Assembly (NCBI GenBank): GCA_963970005.1
Contig: CAXAMN010004113.1
Span: 1,499,530 to 1,563,529 of the forward strand
DNA: 64,000 nucleotides
Direction: 5' to 3'
From: Durusdinium trenchii
Lineage: Eukaryota; Sar; Dinophyceae; Suessiales; Symbiodiniaceae
Shown: piece by piece, positions 37,953 to 49,702 of the stretch
Layout of the letters: each line of letters begins with the position of its first letter
Position numbering within the stretch: position 1 is the stretch's first letter
The notes under the pieces: model-generated
Told to the model about the DNA's origin: nothing
The model's database searches: none
Seen by the model: only the letters and a program-made list of their open reading frames with translations
Position numbers and translations under genes: made by a program

Positions 37953-40827
37953 GCGCCTTGGACCCACCGGCAGCCGAGGGGAAGAATCATAGGAAGAAGA
38001 ACCCACGAAAAGCAGTAGGTGAAATTCCGCTGGTTCTGGTCATGAGTGGAGGGGCCATGGGTGTGGAAAACGCCAATGTTGATGGTATTTTGTAAGGAAA
38101 GTGGCCGCCATCAGGTCTCGATTGGAGTTTTCTACACCTGAAACGAACTGGCCGGCCCAATACTCACTTGGCCGGACCAAATCCAAGCAGTGGCCTCCCG
38201 TTGCAAGCGACGCTCCGCTTGCGGAGAGCGGAGAGGGGGCGAGCCGTGTTTTGGAAGGAATTGGCAGTGCTTCATGCGAGTTCCCGACCTGTGACTATTT
38301 GATACTATTTGTTTCTTGAATCTGTGAGCACGTTCAATGTTTGCTAGAGTCACCACTTGAATTGAGGCACCCTTGAAGGTGCCTGTAAGTCTTGGCATCA
38401 TTCCTTCCTTCCACGAAAAGTTGATTGCTTCAAGCAAGCAGAAATGTTTCGTAAGTTGCTTTTTGGACTTGCTTTTGGAACCTGGGGTCCCCACGGCTTG
38501 CTTTGGAAGCTGAATCCCAATGTTCAACGCTTTTTGTGGGATTTGTTTAAGTTGAACTTCATCATCTCAGGATCCATGTGTCCTCACAGCTCGCTCCCTG
38601 TGTTTCGCCTGGTGCTCGGTAGACGAGCCTTTTCTCTGAGGAAGACCCTACGAAGGACCAATTCATTCCGGGCTCGAAGGTTTCCCCCGGTGACTAGAGG
38701 CGATGGACATGGCAGCTCGCTCGACATGGCGACATCGGTGGCACTGGGACGCCCTGTGGAGGAAAAGAAAGAATGAACAGAATGCCTGGGAGGTCAACCA
38801 AATGATCCTGGTTGGGTGCCATGACCCACCACACCGGGCTGCCGACCCATGTGTTTCAGAGAAAGCACGTACCGTGGAGGTCGGCCGTTGGTCACTGGGG
38901 AGTGTGCCTTAGCCCTGTGGAATTTTTAATGACCTGCTGCCATGCGAATCAACGCAATGCAAAAAGAAGCCGGGCGCTTGGACACTTAGTACAATCAGGT
39001 GCCCTGCGTTGCGCAGGGTGAAATGATGCATTGATGGAGGGCCTAGTTGTGGCCAGCACGGTCAAGTCCAGTTTTTGCAGGTTTGACATGCGCTGGCTTG
39101 AGAACACCGGTCTTGACTCCTTGAGTGCTTTGGGAGTCTTAGATGTACCTACAGTGCTGATCAATGCGGATCCACCAGAGTGGGTGAACCTGCAAAGCCT
39201 TTTTTGGCTGTAGTTGGTCGGGCTATGGGGTGAATGGTTATAACCCTTATCGTTTCATGCCGGAACGCGTGGCCGAAGCAACTGAACATCCAGCTGAGTC
39301 CATTCCTTGGAGATCCGGTACGCAGATTGACAAGAAGATGCTTCAACACGGTCGCATCAGACAGCTCACCCAAAGACTTGCCACGGTCGTTTTCCACCAA
39401 GCGCCGTTCGGTTGTTCCTTTTCGAAAAGCTGGTCGTGGATCAAAAGTTTGGAAAACCAGCTTTTGACCATTAATTAGAGGATGCTTGTGATGTCTTCGG
39501 GAACCTTAGGGGGGTGGAGGGCCCTTTGATTTGCATCCTTTCCACATGTTTCTACCTATAGCCCACCATTTTTGCTCGAGATGCCTCGATTCTGCTCATG
39601 CCGAGCGACTGCCTCATTTGGAGTGCGACCTGGGGCACAGCACTGGTGTGGGGGTTGGCAGAACAGCTGCCGTGCTGGGAGGGTGACCATGTAGCGCCAT
39701 GGGCCTGTTGCCCGATGATGCTTGGCCCAAGCTTGGCACCACGATCCTGTTTTCTCCTTGTTTGGCACCCTGCGCCATCATGCTAGCAAATCATGCGACT
39801 TTTCATCTATGATGTCAGTGTCCTGCACCATGCATGCAGCAAGATACAGAGAGGCAGTTCGAGATAAGTTAGGATACAGATGGATACAGTAAGTTAGCCT
39901 GGAGAAGCCGGAGGAATTGTATGCAATCAATCTATATATATATATATAACAGGATCTGAAGTTGAAGAAGGAATTCCCTATACCGTATACCATCCAAACA
40001 CTCTCCATGTATGGAATTAGCTTAGTTTTACCAATTGATTGGTTGGGCAGCTTGAGCCAAGGAACGATGATACTCATTCCTGCTTCTCCCATGGCTTTAC
40101 TCATGCGCAGTGTTGCCATGCAGAAGGAGCTGGCTTGAGTGGTTGCGGCTGCAAGTCTCTCTATTTGCTCCTTGGTCTTCTACTTACACGCCGTACCTTT
40201 CGAGCAGCCCCCACAAAATCATTTTGTCACTTTGTACTGGCTGGAAGGTTGGACATAGACATACCCAGTCAGTGGATTCCCCACTATAAACCTTTTGGGG
40301 GGGAGTGGCTTCCCCACTAAACAAGAACAGCTAGACAAAGGTTAACCTCTATTTTCCAGGGAAACTGAAAGAGTCAGTCTATATAGTATGTCTATATCAT
40401 ATATAGACAGCTTTTCAACGAGTTTTGATTCTTTGAGTGGACAGTGACATGTTTATCCTCGTTTGGTTCGAAGGTTCCTGTGACTCCTCATTGGGCCGCC
40501 ATGATCCACTAGGCTAGGGCAGGGGTGTCATGACCCTCACAACCTACGACGGTTCCTGAAATAATCATGAACGTGGAAAACCACCTGCTTCGTATTCGGA
40601 ACACAGTCATCCAAGAACCCATGTTCCATGATTGTTTCAGTCATCATACATCTAGATAACAAAGCCATGACCATGATCCTTCACCACCATCCTTGAGCTC
40701 ATTCATCGATTTGTTGTCAACCAGAATCACGGACGTCCGTCGCAGTTGATGGAGCTCCGGAAATCGACTCGGCCCTGGCCGAGATCGCCAACCCGCTCTC
40801 CGCCGGACCGGGATCTTCACCTCTCAG

Positions 40828-40929
40828 CCGCCGCCGAGGCGAGAGGTGGCGACGTTCCTGTCCGAACGGCCCAGAGAGGAGGCGATCGCCGCGAAGGAGG
40901 TGCGCCGCTTCCGCTGGCGCTTTCACCCC
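40828..40929 (+). CDS. Candidate exon, Arg-rich helix, unknown product
   Basis: Reads R-R-E-V-A-T-F-L-S-E-R-P-R-E-E-A-I-A-A-K, then E-V-R-R-F-R-W-R-F-H-P. Acceptor ctcag and GC donor gcggag. The 'R-x-x-R-W-x-F-H-P' end resembles J-like motifs ending R-W-H-P-D-K, but the D-K part was not found. Confidence 0.45.
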
Positions 40930-41447
40930 GCGGAGTGTAGCACCGAGCGCTGCTCGGGCCAAACTTTCTGCGGGTGGATGGCGAAGTCGGAAGGGTCTGA
41001 GCACATCGGGTCAGAACATGTCTAGAAGTATGCCAAGAGGGCGGTGGAATTGGAACAACAGATGTTTTTGAGACCAGTTGTTGTTGCTGTCCTGGAAGGA
41101 GATTGACACGGATGAGAAAACATTCAGTTCCTGATGTGATTTGTAGATTTTCTGGGCTTTGACCCACAGTCCGTGCAGCACTCTTTTTGGGGATTGCTTT
41201 CGTTTCCTCACTAAAGTCGTCTAACATCCAACATGTACTTTCCAGGAGCACGTCACACACTCCATAGCCACTGGCAGGGTCTTCCTCAGGGTCTTCCTGC
41301 TGAGTCTCTTTAGGCTTGTGGATTGCTCTTCGAAGCGCCTCCCGCCAAGCGGATCAGTGCTCTGACTGGGTGGCTGGGGCTTCAAGGAAGTGGTCAAACA
41401 CTGAGCTCCAAATACCTTCTAAGGTCCTTAGAGTCCTTAGACCATTT

Positions 41448-41500
41448 GATACCCAAACCCTACCCCAAACACCTTCTCAGGATGTACTTAAAGCCCGTGG
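41448..41500. repeat. Degenerate ggagccctaggg-group fragment
   Basis: Contains ccctaccccaaacaccttctcagga and aaagcccgtgggg, like the right half of the family. Diverged. Confidence 0.45.
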
Positions 41501-41682
41501 GGTCCAAAACTGGGGATCCGTGCAGTTCTCGTGCACTCCCCTGGAACCCGGAACCCGCAGCCCTGCTTCACCACTGGAAATGATTGGAGGGGGAGTCTTG
41601 CACTACACTCCGACGAACACATGGAAGTGGAAGAGAAGCCCTGGGGCCCTGTTAAGTCGTCTTCCATGTGAGTGAGTCTCAG

Positions 41683-41754
41683 AGTGTCCGTCCTTCCCGG
41701 AGTGGACGTCTTGAAGCCCTGGTGCGGGAAGACCTCGTCCGTCGTCCTGGCGAA
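41683..41754 (+). CDS. Candidate exon, unknown product
   Basis: The best-GC3 frame reads V-S-V-L-P-G-V-D-V-L-K-P-W-C-G-K, then S-S-V-V-L-A-K. Acceptor ctcag; GA donor (gagaaa) is possible. A competing Arg-rich frame is open over more length but has a poorer codon pattern. Confidence 0.35.
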
Positions 41755-42545
41755 AGGAGAAACTGCACTTCATCGTTCTTTGTGGACTACAAGCGAAGTG
41801 GTGGCAGAGCGATGAGCTGCCTCATGGACGACAAGTGGGAGCGCCTTGGAGAATTGAGGTATCGATGGCATTTTGGACACTGAAGCAACACCATCATACT
41901 AGGTATCCATCACCAAGATCATAGTTCCGATGGCCTCAAGCAGCAAAGAGAAGTGGCACAATGGCAGGTTACTGTGGGTGTCCAAAGTATGGAAGGGCGA
42001 CTGGCATGGGTGCTCGTTTGGGCTTGCCAGTGTGCTTTAAAATCTTTAAAGAACGCAGAGGTTAATTTGGTTATTGACACCTTTCCTGTCTGCCTGGCAC
42101 AGCGCCGCAATGAGAGCCCTCAGTTGCAGACCCTGCATGGGCCATCCAGGATGGAGGCTCCAAAAGAGCTCTTGGCCAAAATCCAGGAAAGATGGTCTGA
42201 GTCCATTTCCCACGTCTCAGTGAATCTCTAAAACACCTTCCGGCCTCCTGCTGGCTCATGGTTGGCCTCATACGTTTGCCCATTCAGTGAGAATTGGACC
42301 AAAGCCTTTTCCTCCAAGAAAGTGTGTCGCCGCAGCAAAATGGCACCGAAATTGATCGATCCTGCTCGATCATTTGGGTTAAAAAACGATTTGGGCAGTC
42401 AGTTTGGTTCTCAGTGCAAACTGACATAAGATGAATGAATATATATAGTGAATCATGTTTCTTTTGTAAAACATCTATTTTGAACATGATGAGTTCTAGG
42501 CCGATCCCTGTAGCAGGTCGATCACTTCTGGGATTTGATCCTCAG

Positions 42546-42647
42546 CACTGCGGTGAAGTTGCTCTCCGCGCCACGGTGCGCGCAGCTGTTGACGCCACAG
42601 GAGGCCTATGAGAACTTCCAGCGCTTCGATGCTCGGTTTTGCACGTG
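42546..42647 (+). CDS. Candidate exon, unknown product
   Basis: High-GC3 frame A-V-K-L-L-S-A-P-R-C-A-Q-L-L-T-P-Q, then E-A-Y-E-N-F-Q-R-F-D-A-R-F. Acceptor ctcag and a canonical donor gtgaga. Part of an unrecognised gene. Confidence 0.5.
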
Positions 42648-42883
42648 GTGAGAACTTGTGAAACGGCCCTTCAAAAACAGTGAGGCGGTGAGGAGCAAGC
42701 TGTTCACTTACTTATGGGCTCCTGGCCCATATACTTTCAGGTGGTTTCAACCCCCCCCAAAACCACCCACCCCAACCGCCGCAAGGAAACGGAGGATGGC
42801 CAGGAGGTCTGGGGATAGGGTTTGGCCAAGAAGATATCAAAGACGTCAAGTTCAGGGAGATTTATGAGTTGTCTTCTTCCAGG

Positions 42884-42960
42884 ATCCTCCAAGGGGTGCC
42901 CTGTCTGGAAGCCTATAGGTAGTGTGGGGTAGTCCATTGGACACCCCTTGGAGGGTCCAG
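42884..42960. repeat. TIR element, ggtccag-ended family, copy 2 (inverted centre)
   Basis: Ends atcctccaaggggtg / caccccttggagggt; the centre tagtgtggggtagtccattgg is the reverse complement of the other two copies' centre. Confidence 0.82.
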
Positions 42961-43338
42961 GTTGTTTACTTTGTTTATTCCCTTCTTAACTTCACAGCCA
43001 TGTATTTTCATGTATTTTTGCGTCATGAGTTTCAGGGCCTTCTAGAAAGCTGAGCTTTTTGCTGGTAGCTTTGTCAGATACACTAATTGAGATGGAATGG
43101 TGAGAGGCTCCCAAGACCCGCAATGGAGAAAACACATGAACACCTAGTGTGGCTGGCTTCCATTCAAAAAAAAAACTCCAAATGCATCTTGGCTGTGTTC
43201 CATTCCAACTCCCCAGACAACCTTGATACACCATTGCTCGAGGACTCCTACTACACTTCGAGCACTTCCTTCCGTCACATCGCAGACTTCACTTGGCACC
43301 GCGCCCTGCCAGCTTCACCCTTAGCACCACCAGCGCAG

Positions 43339-43434
43339 CTGCATGGGCACCGCACAGGACGCCCTGCGCACGCAACTGCTGCGCCCTCTGTGCATTGCTC
43401 GGTGCTGGCACGGCTGCCTGAGGACCGTGCGCAG
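43339..43434 (+). CDS. Candidate exon, unknown product
   Basis: Reads C-M-G-T-A-Q-D-A-L-R-T-Q-L-L-R-P-L, then I-A-R-C-W-H-G-C-L-R-T-V-R. Acceptor gcgcag and canonical donor gtgagg. GC3 is high. No family was recognised. Confidence 0.52.
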
Positions 43435-43878
43435 GTGAGGGCAGCTGCAGCTGCTTGGTGCTTTTATAGGGGTAAGGGAGACGCCGTTGATGGGCCTGAT
43501 TTTCGGTCTGAGACAGTTGGAGAAGATCAAGGTAGAGTTTGACCTCTTCCTCGCTCGAAATTGGTCTCAAAGGATGACCATGCTGATCAGGCCTCCATGG
43601 TGATCAAGCTCCTAGAAAGGAAGACTTGACCCCCCGCACCCTTAAAAAACACATTTTGAAGCCCAATCTTCGATGTTTTTTTGTTTGTTTTGATATTTTT
43701 GAGATAAGGCTACGCCTCCACAACAACAACGATCTTTAAATAGATAAAAAGATGGATTGAATTCAAGATGCATGTCTTCACATTTTTGGGAATTAACCAT
43801 TTAACAATGAAAGAATATGAAAGATAGAACACCTCCAGAGCTGCGAGCTTTCGACTCGAGACTCGCCTTCGACTCGAG

Positions 43879-43986
43879 GCCACCTGGGGCCGGTCCTGCG
43901 ATCTCTTCGAGGTCTACGTCGCACGTCCCGCGGATCGGGCCCCGGGCGCATGGACCGGGACAGGCAGTTCGCACCGCGGTGACCAG
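43879..43986 (+). CDS. Candidate exon, unknown product
   Basis: Reads A-T-W-G-R-S-C-D-L-F-E-V-Y-V-A-R-P, then D-R-A-P-G-A-W-T-G-T-G. Phase 0 at both ends, acceptor tcgag, donor gtggct. Confidence 0.5.
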
Positions 43987-44140
43987 GTGGCTCGGTGTTG
44001 CGTATCAGATTTTTATATGTTCCCTGCACGTGTATTAGTGCATGAAGTGGAACAAGTGGATGGATGCCTATGTTAAATCATGTTAAATCATGTTAAATAC
44101 TCTAACCTGGGTAATTTGTATGTTTTTCCTCCCTGGACAG

Positions 44141-44186
44141 CAAATCCAAGGTGGTGAACCTGGCCATGGAGTATCCAGTGATGAAG
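44141..44186 (+). CDS. Candidate exon, unknown product
   Basis: Reads K-S-K-V-V-N-L-A-M-E-Y-P-V-M-K. Acceptor gacag and canonical donor gtgagg. Together with the next exon it would read P-V-M-K-V-L-Q-L-V-P, an in-phase join if the shared G is placed upstream. Confidence 0.5.
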
Positions 44187-44592
44187 GTGAGGACGATGGG
44201 ACTCGATGGGTTTTGAGGGGAGCGATGATGGCGGGGTGGAAGGTTCTCTATAGACCACTTTCTGGCTGCTGGCAGGCGAAACGTTCATTGAATTGACTCC
44301 ATAGCATATTTGGGAGGATGATTGGAACCACAACCCAGACAAGAGATGACTTGAGATGCGGAATTGGGGTTGGTATGGCATACAATTGTGTGCAGCATGT
44401 AGATAATAATTGACTCACTAGAAATGACGCAGATATCGAATTATAAATTAAGTGTTTGTAGCTTACATTTTCCCAGGTTTTCTTTGATTTTTGTAGAGAT
44501 GGTGGTGATCTGGCATGTAGCTTTGGAATCACCATTTCCCTTCAACCATGTTTGAAATGTCCTTCCTCCGATCAAGACCTCGACACCTCTAG

Positions 44593-44627
44593 TGCTCCAG
44601 CTGGTGCCCATCCACACGGTGCCCAAG
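44593..44627 (+). CDS. Candidate exon (35 nt), unknown product
   Basis: Reads L-Q-L-V-P-I-H-T-V-P-K between acceptor tctag and GT donor gtgcat. It continues the exon at 44141. Confidence 0.42.
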
Positions 44628-45112
44628 GTGCATCCAGATCAACGGGGAGGCTCCAAGCTCTCACCATCGATGCAGTCGCGGAGGTTTCAAACCACCAATC
44701 TCATCCGTACCTTGACCCGATTTGCAATCATTGAGCGCAGGTGCCGCAGGTGAGTTTATTCCTCAAGGGAGTTTGGTCAGCGACAGTCCGTGGGGCAGTT
44801 TGTCTCATCCCTAGAATCCTTAGAGTAGCTTTTCCAGGCTAGACTTGAGATGTAGGAAGAACTGAGGTCTGAAAGGTATAGTGATTTGGCTATGGGAGCC
44901 CTCGAAGCCATCGTGGCCGATCATCCAATTCACTGGATCTTGTCACCCATGTCATCCCATTCATTGTCATCCATATTCATCCATTCATCCCATAATCCCA
45001 TCCCATCCATCGTCATCCATATTCATCTCATCCGTCCCAACACCCATTTTCACCTGGCTGATGTGGCACTTGTGTTAGGTAAAACCTTGGCGATGTGGCA
45101 CTTCGTCGGCAG

Positions 45113-45242
45113 CCGCTCGACCGAAGAAAACGGCCGCTTCGCCGACTTCGTGTGCCGCCTGGATCCGGACACGCTGTTCCTGGCCGAGCGCTTTCGGCGT
45201 TTCGTGCAGCAGCAGGGCCTGGACCGAGAGAGCAGCTCGGAG
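45113..45242 (+). CDS. Candidate exon, charged helical protein
   Basis: Strong GC3 frame R-S-T-E-E-N-G-R-F-A-D-F-V-C-R, then L-D-P-D-T-L-F-L-A-E-R-F-R-R-F-V and Q-Q-Q-G-L-D-R-E-S-S-S-E. Acceptor ggcag. GT donor (gtagag), phase 0, joins to S-D-L-V-E-T at 45470. Confidence 0.62.
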
Positions 45243-45469
45243 GTAGAGGAGGATTTGGTGGATGATTTGGGAGCTGTGTGTTCTGAAATTTTCTGAAGTG
45301 GGACAACTGAAAGACTTTAACATTTAACTCATTTTAACTCCACCATTTTATGGGTCTATATAACCGTTTAAAGAAGGCCAGAAAGGTCCCAGAAACCATG
45401 GTTTGTTATGTGTGTTTCTTGTGTGTTCTCGGTCGTGTTGTATTCCAAGCAATTCTTCTTTCCCTCGCA

Positions 45470-45522
45470 GAGCGATTTGGTTGAGACACTGGACGGACGC
45501 CTTTTGGAGGGTTATGCAGACG
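45470..45522 (+). CDS. Candidate exon, continues 45113-45242
   Basis: Reads S-D-L-V-E-T-L-D-G-R-L-L-E-G-Y-A-D after acceptor cgcag. GT donor gttgat. Its leftover G would join in phase to GC-TAC at 49120 (G-Y-K-N-A-S), across a 3.6-kb intron. Confidence 0.55.
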
Positions 45523-48500
45523 GTTGATATTTCAATCCCCATAATTATCGAATAGTAAAACCATTTCTGGCGATGGACCCAGTCCCCAAAAATTGGTTTT
45601 CTTGGTGTTGCTGGGAGAATCGACGGTGCTCGTCCTGTACCGCACTTTTCTCCAGGCATGGTCTATTTCGGACAAGTGCACCACTTCATGAGAGGAGCAC
45701 GTGGGACCGGGACATGGGGAGCTCCGAGTTTGGTGGTCATAGGGAGACCTGACCTGAGGGCATGATTTCAGATCCAAGAGTTCCTTCCACCAACAAACTC
45801 AGGATCTTTTGTTTGGGCGGTAGTGCTATATTGTATTATCGGTTATAATTGTAGTGATTTGTGTTTCTTCAATAGGCACTCGAGATTACACAATGGCCAC
45901 ATTTGGATCATTTTGCGGTTTTAGTTGAGGAATGACTCAAAGCTCATTTGTGACTGAGTTCAGGACCAAGCGTGGACGTAGGTGTCTCTTGGAATGTTAA
46001 GCTTGTCGCCCGAAAGCCGCTTTACAACACCTGGGTAGGTACAGAATTCTGTCCATTAAACATAAATCCAGTGTGCTGCTCTCGGAGAGGGCGAGAGAAA
46101 GAAAGAGAGAGAGAGAGAGAGCGCGCGCGCTAGATGTTTGGACAGGACTTGTGGGCTACTTTCCAGATGGTGGTGCTGGCATTTGCATCTCAGCCGTTGG
46201 ATTCGGATAGACACTGTCCCGTTTTGAGTCACGAACGGAATGAAAATGGTCAAGACCTTTGGGGTTTGAGTAATCCCCGTTCCCAACAGTCCAACATGTA
46301 TTTCAGAACTGGAGCCCCATAAGCAACGACGATTGGAATCATGATGAATCATGCGATGTTAGAGAGGTCAAGGCTTGCCAAGGCCCCAGGTCATGACTTC
46401 AGGTCAGTTTCTCTAAGGCTTGCCAGCGCGAGCTTTGGAGGCCTTTACGTACTTGTTGGGCTTCATTGTGCATGCTGCTTTGGCCGAGCAACAGGCTGCA
46501 TCATCCGGTCATCAAGGAACTCAGTGCAACTGTAGCCAGAGAGCCACAAAACAAACAAAAAGTTTTTTTGAGTCTGAAGGGCTTGAAGGGCAATTGAATC
46601 CACTAACATTAGCACCAACTAGTTTTCAAGAGATCACTTAGCAGACTTGCCCGCACCCTTTGGGGCGTGGCAAATGGGGGGGAAAGCTTTTTCCGAAATC
46701 ACCGGAGCAGCCGAGGTTTATTCCGGTGGAAACCGATCGAAAGATTTACCCTCAAGCTGTCAGATGCTTCCGGGTCATTTGGACGATGTGGTCACCGGCC
46801 TTTGTTTTCAGAAACTGAGCCTTGGCGGCCCGCATGGCGTGTTAGACCGTGACTGGCGTGCAAGACATCGCGAGACTGGCGGCATGTGAAGAATTGATTC
46901 ACCACACCTATAGCCAGAGGGGGATCTTCAACACCTTTTGCTGTTGATGCAATGAGCTGCATGGCATTGAGACGAACTGGCTCCAAACCAACTGGCTCCA
47001 AAGTCATGTCGCTCCGCGCGCGTTGTGACGACGTGCAGCCCTCAGGGCTGCCAAGCAGCTCACCAGGGAAGCTCCCATGGCTTCCCATGGCATGTTGGAT
47101 GGGCACTTGGAGTGAGAACATCTCCTGGAAGAGCCTTTGTGTGTAGCAGCACAAGATGAAAGAATTAAGTATAGTTACAGTCACTCGGAGAAGGAGAATG
47201 GATTTTCATTCCCCAACGGCCAAGACCCTCCCAACTCGCCAACTCGTCGAGCCAACTCGAGTGGTCGAGGAATCTTCTTCCACACCCCGCGTTGGTGACG
47301 CCACTGGGGCAAAACCTCTTCAACAGCGATGTCTTACCACGCGATGCGCGCAGCACCTTGGGCCGCGCCGCTTGGCGGATTCGCGCGACGCTGCAACGGC
47401 CGGGGGGCTGTCCAACGTTTGGCCACACCGCTGGCGCACCGGCGAAACCCGACCCGGTCAAAGGGGAACTCCGTGGAACATCCGCTTGGCAACCTCTAGT
47501 GATGAGCTCTTTTGACCCTGTATAAGTGGTGGATCATGACTATTCAGTGCGGTCAAATCAGTCCAAGACTAGATACTCCGGCCCCTCCGGCCCGCCCGGC
47601 TCGCCCCTAAGCCAATTGGCTAAACTCTAGAGAAAGACTAGTGACTATAGATACTCCGGGCATAAAGAAATTCGGACTTTGGGTCCTGGATGGTCCTGCT
47701 TCCTTCATGCAACGCAGCTCTCACCGGTTCGCCACCCGAGGTTGAGGACTGGTCGCGAGCACGGCGGATGCATCATCTTTTCCAGTGTCTCTCCAGGTGT
47801 GTGGAATGCAACTGCCAGAGCCTGGATCCCAAGTCTCCCTGGCATTGCTTAAGAGCTTTTGGAAGGAAGAAGGCGACTGCACCACAGCAAGATGGACAGA
47901 AAAGGAGAGTAACCCAATACAAAACAGCCAGCTGGTGCAGGACGTCTTCAATTTGTGTTCCTTTAAGAGGTATATAATATGTTCTTGGAGCCACCAAAAG
48001 AGCCCTTAGAGGCGCCTGTCTTGGGCTTAGTCTGTTTTTTGGAGGTTGTTGAATGTTTTTGAGTTGTTGTTTGTCCACTTTGAAGCCTGTTTGCATCTTG
48101 CACCTTTTTGGTTGCCTCCATCAAGCGATATGGGGCATGCAGCTGTGCACTTCATGTATTCTGTAACAAGATATATCTATATCAAGGCCCTTGACCAGCC
48201 GAGGTATTGGGTTGACGAGCCTTGACTGACCCGGTCGACGCGGCAGAAGTTGAAAGACCCGGCTCCGATCGACCGGTCGACGTCCTTTTCGGGTGGACCG
48301 GTAACTCCGACCTCGATCTCTTTGGATATTTTTGGATCAAAAAGCCGGATCCTCCCGCAAGGCCTGTTTCGAATTTGGTGGAACATCTCTCGGACTATGT
48401 TGATATGTTGTGATGGTAACCATTTGCCAGCTGTCAGATGGTCACAAATTGGAGGGTTCATGAGAAAACGTGGTTCATGGCGATGATGAACCATGACGGG

Positions 48501-49119
48501 CATTGCGTTGGTTTTGCTGGATCCTACCCATCGAGGTTCCTGGATGTTGCTAGCAGACTTCATGTTCTTATCCAGAATCATTGGACCGAAAACTGATGGA
48601 CTGGCGCTGATAAACTGGCGCACTGGGACATCTGGGAGCCAAGAGGATCCCAAGAGGTGTGGACCCTGAAATTGGCCACCCTCCCTGAAGAATGTTCCAG
48701 CAAGTTGGAGACGTCGTACTGGCACACTGCACTCAGGAGAAGCTGGCCATTTCTTTCCATGGCAGCTTGGAGCAGAGAAGAACATGCTGGAATTGCGCAC
48801 ATGCAGGAAGTAAGCCACCTATGGCTCATGTTTTTGACAGCGCTTGTCGGGCAGTGGAACTTCCAACTGCCCTCTCCAAGACACACAAACCTCATAGTGG
48901 AGTTTGATTGGGTGCCAAATATCGTTATGTTCGAGGGAAAGTGCTGCCTGGTTTGCACCGTGAACCTGTGGCTTTCTGTTGCCAAACTGACTTTCTCACT
49001 TGATTAGGTTCATGTGTCACTTGCAGTGTCCTTTCTGTATAGTCTGGAACTCATCACTTCAGGTGGACCTAGAAATGCCTTGAAATCAGCAGCAGTGTAG
49101 TCCTCAAGCTTCCTCTCAG
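45523..49119. other. 3.6-kb stretch with no confident exon
   Basis: GC-rich open stretches near 47290-47520 and 48220-48410 could be exons but have competing frames. Otherwise intron-like sequence with microsatellites. If the in-phase join from 45522 to 49120 is right, this is one intron. Confidence 0.4.
46092..46131. repeat. GA then GC dinucleotide microsatellite
   Basis: gagagaaagaaagagagaga continues to gagagcgcgcgcgc. Confidence 0.8.
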
Positions 49120-49231
49120 GCTACAAGAATGCCTCTCAGATGCGCTTGGCCTATCGCTACCTGACCCGGCAGAAGAAAAGCTGCTGCGTTCACGAGTGGA
49201 ACGGACAAGGAACTGGCGAGGACCACTGCCA
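49120..49231 (+). CDS. Candidate exon, unknown product
   Basis: High-GC3 frame G-Y-K-N-A-S-Q-M-R-L-A-Y-R-Y-L-T-R-Q-K, then C-C-V-H-E-W-N-G-Q-G and E-D-H-C-H. Acceptor ctcag and GC donor gcgcca. It is the last exon seen before the cysteine repeats return. Confidence 0.52.
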
Positions 49232-49319
49232 TAGCGCCAAAGATGTGATTAGATATAAGTTAATCTATATACCTGGGACGTGCAATTGAGGCCATCCTCC
49301 AGGTGCTTTTATGATGTTG

Positions 49320-49381
49320 GGGGGTGGTTCAGGGTTGGGGGGGCCCAACCACCTTCTGAGGATATGGTTGGAGCCCTAGGG
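49320..49381. repeat. Inverted-repeat element, ggagccctaggg group, right part
   Basis: Reads ggtggttcagggttggggg, then ccaccttctgaggatatgg and ggagccctaggg. Lies between the unknown exon at 49120 and the second repeat locus. Confidence 0.75.
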
Positions 49382-49657
49382 ACCTTAAGCTAATTAGAGT
49401 AAAATGTTGTAAAGCCAGTTTCACTTTCGGATGCCACAACTTCCCCCATGAGATCGATTAAAAACCACGTGGCGCGCCTTGAGAGGGGAAACAACACATC
49501 CCCATGAAATGGATCCAATCAAGCTGGTGCCACAACGACAAGGCCCTTGGGACATGGAACGGAGGGAGGTCATCCCCTGTATGAGGGAATAGTAATCGTC
49601 GACCTCACAGGGGCTGACGCTTCATCGCCTGGGTCGCAAAGACGGATGGTCGCACAG

Positions 49658-49702
49658 GCCAGCGAAGCGGCTCCCTACTACACCGGTAGCTGTGTGGCAG
49701 AG
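49658..49702 (+). CDS. Second repeat locus, exon a
   Basis: Encodes A-S-E-A-A-P-Y-Y-T-G-S-C-V-A-E after acceptor gcacag. GT donor (gtgcgg), phase 0. Confidence 0.75.

Noticed and set aside
40828-40929. J-domain (DnaJ-like) assignment for R-F-R-W-R-F-H-P
   Set aside because: The H-P-D signature is not completed in this exon and no following exon with D-K was found; kept only as an unknown candidate exon.
48222-48413. Frame with F-G-W-T-G-N, like family-X DNA polymerase G-W-T-G-S
   Set aside because: Only five residues agree, the codon bias is weak, and no polymerase motif lies nearby.
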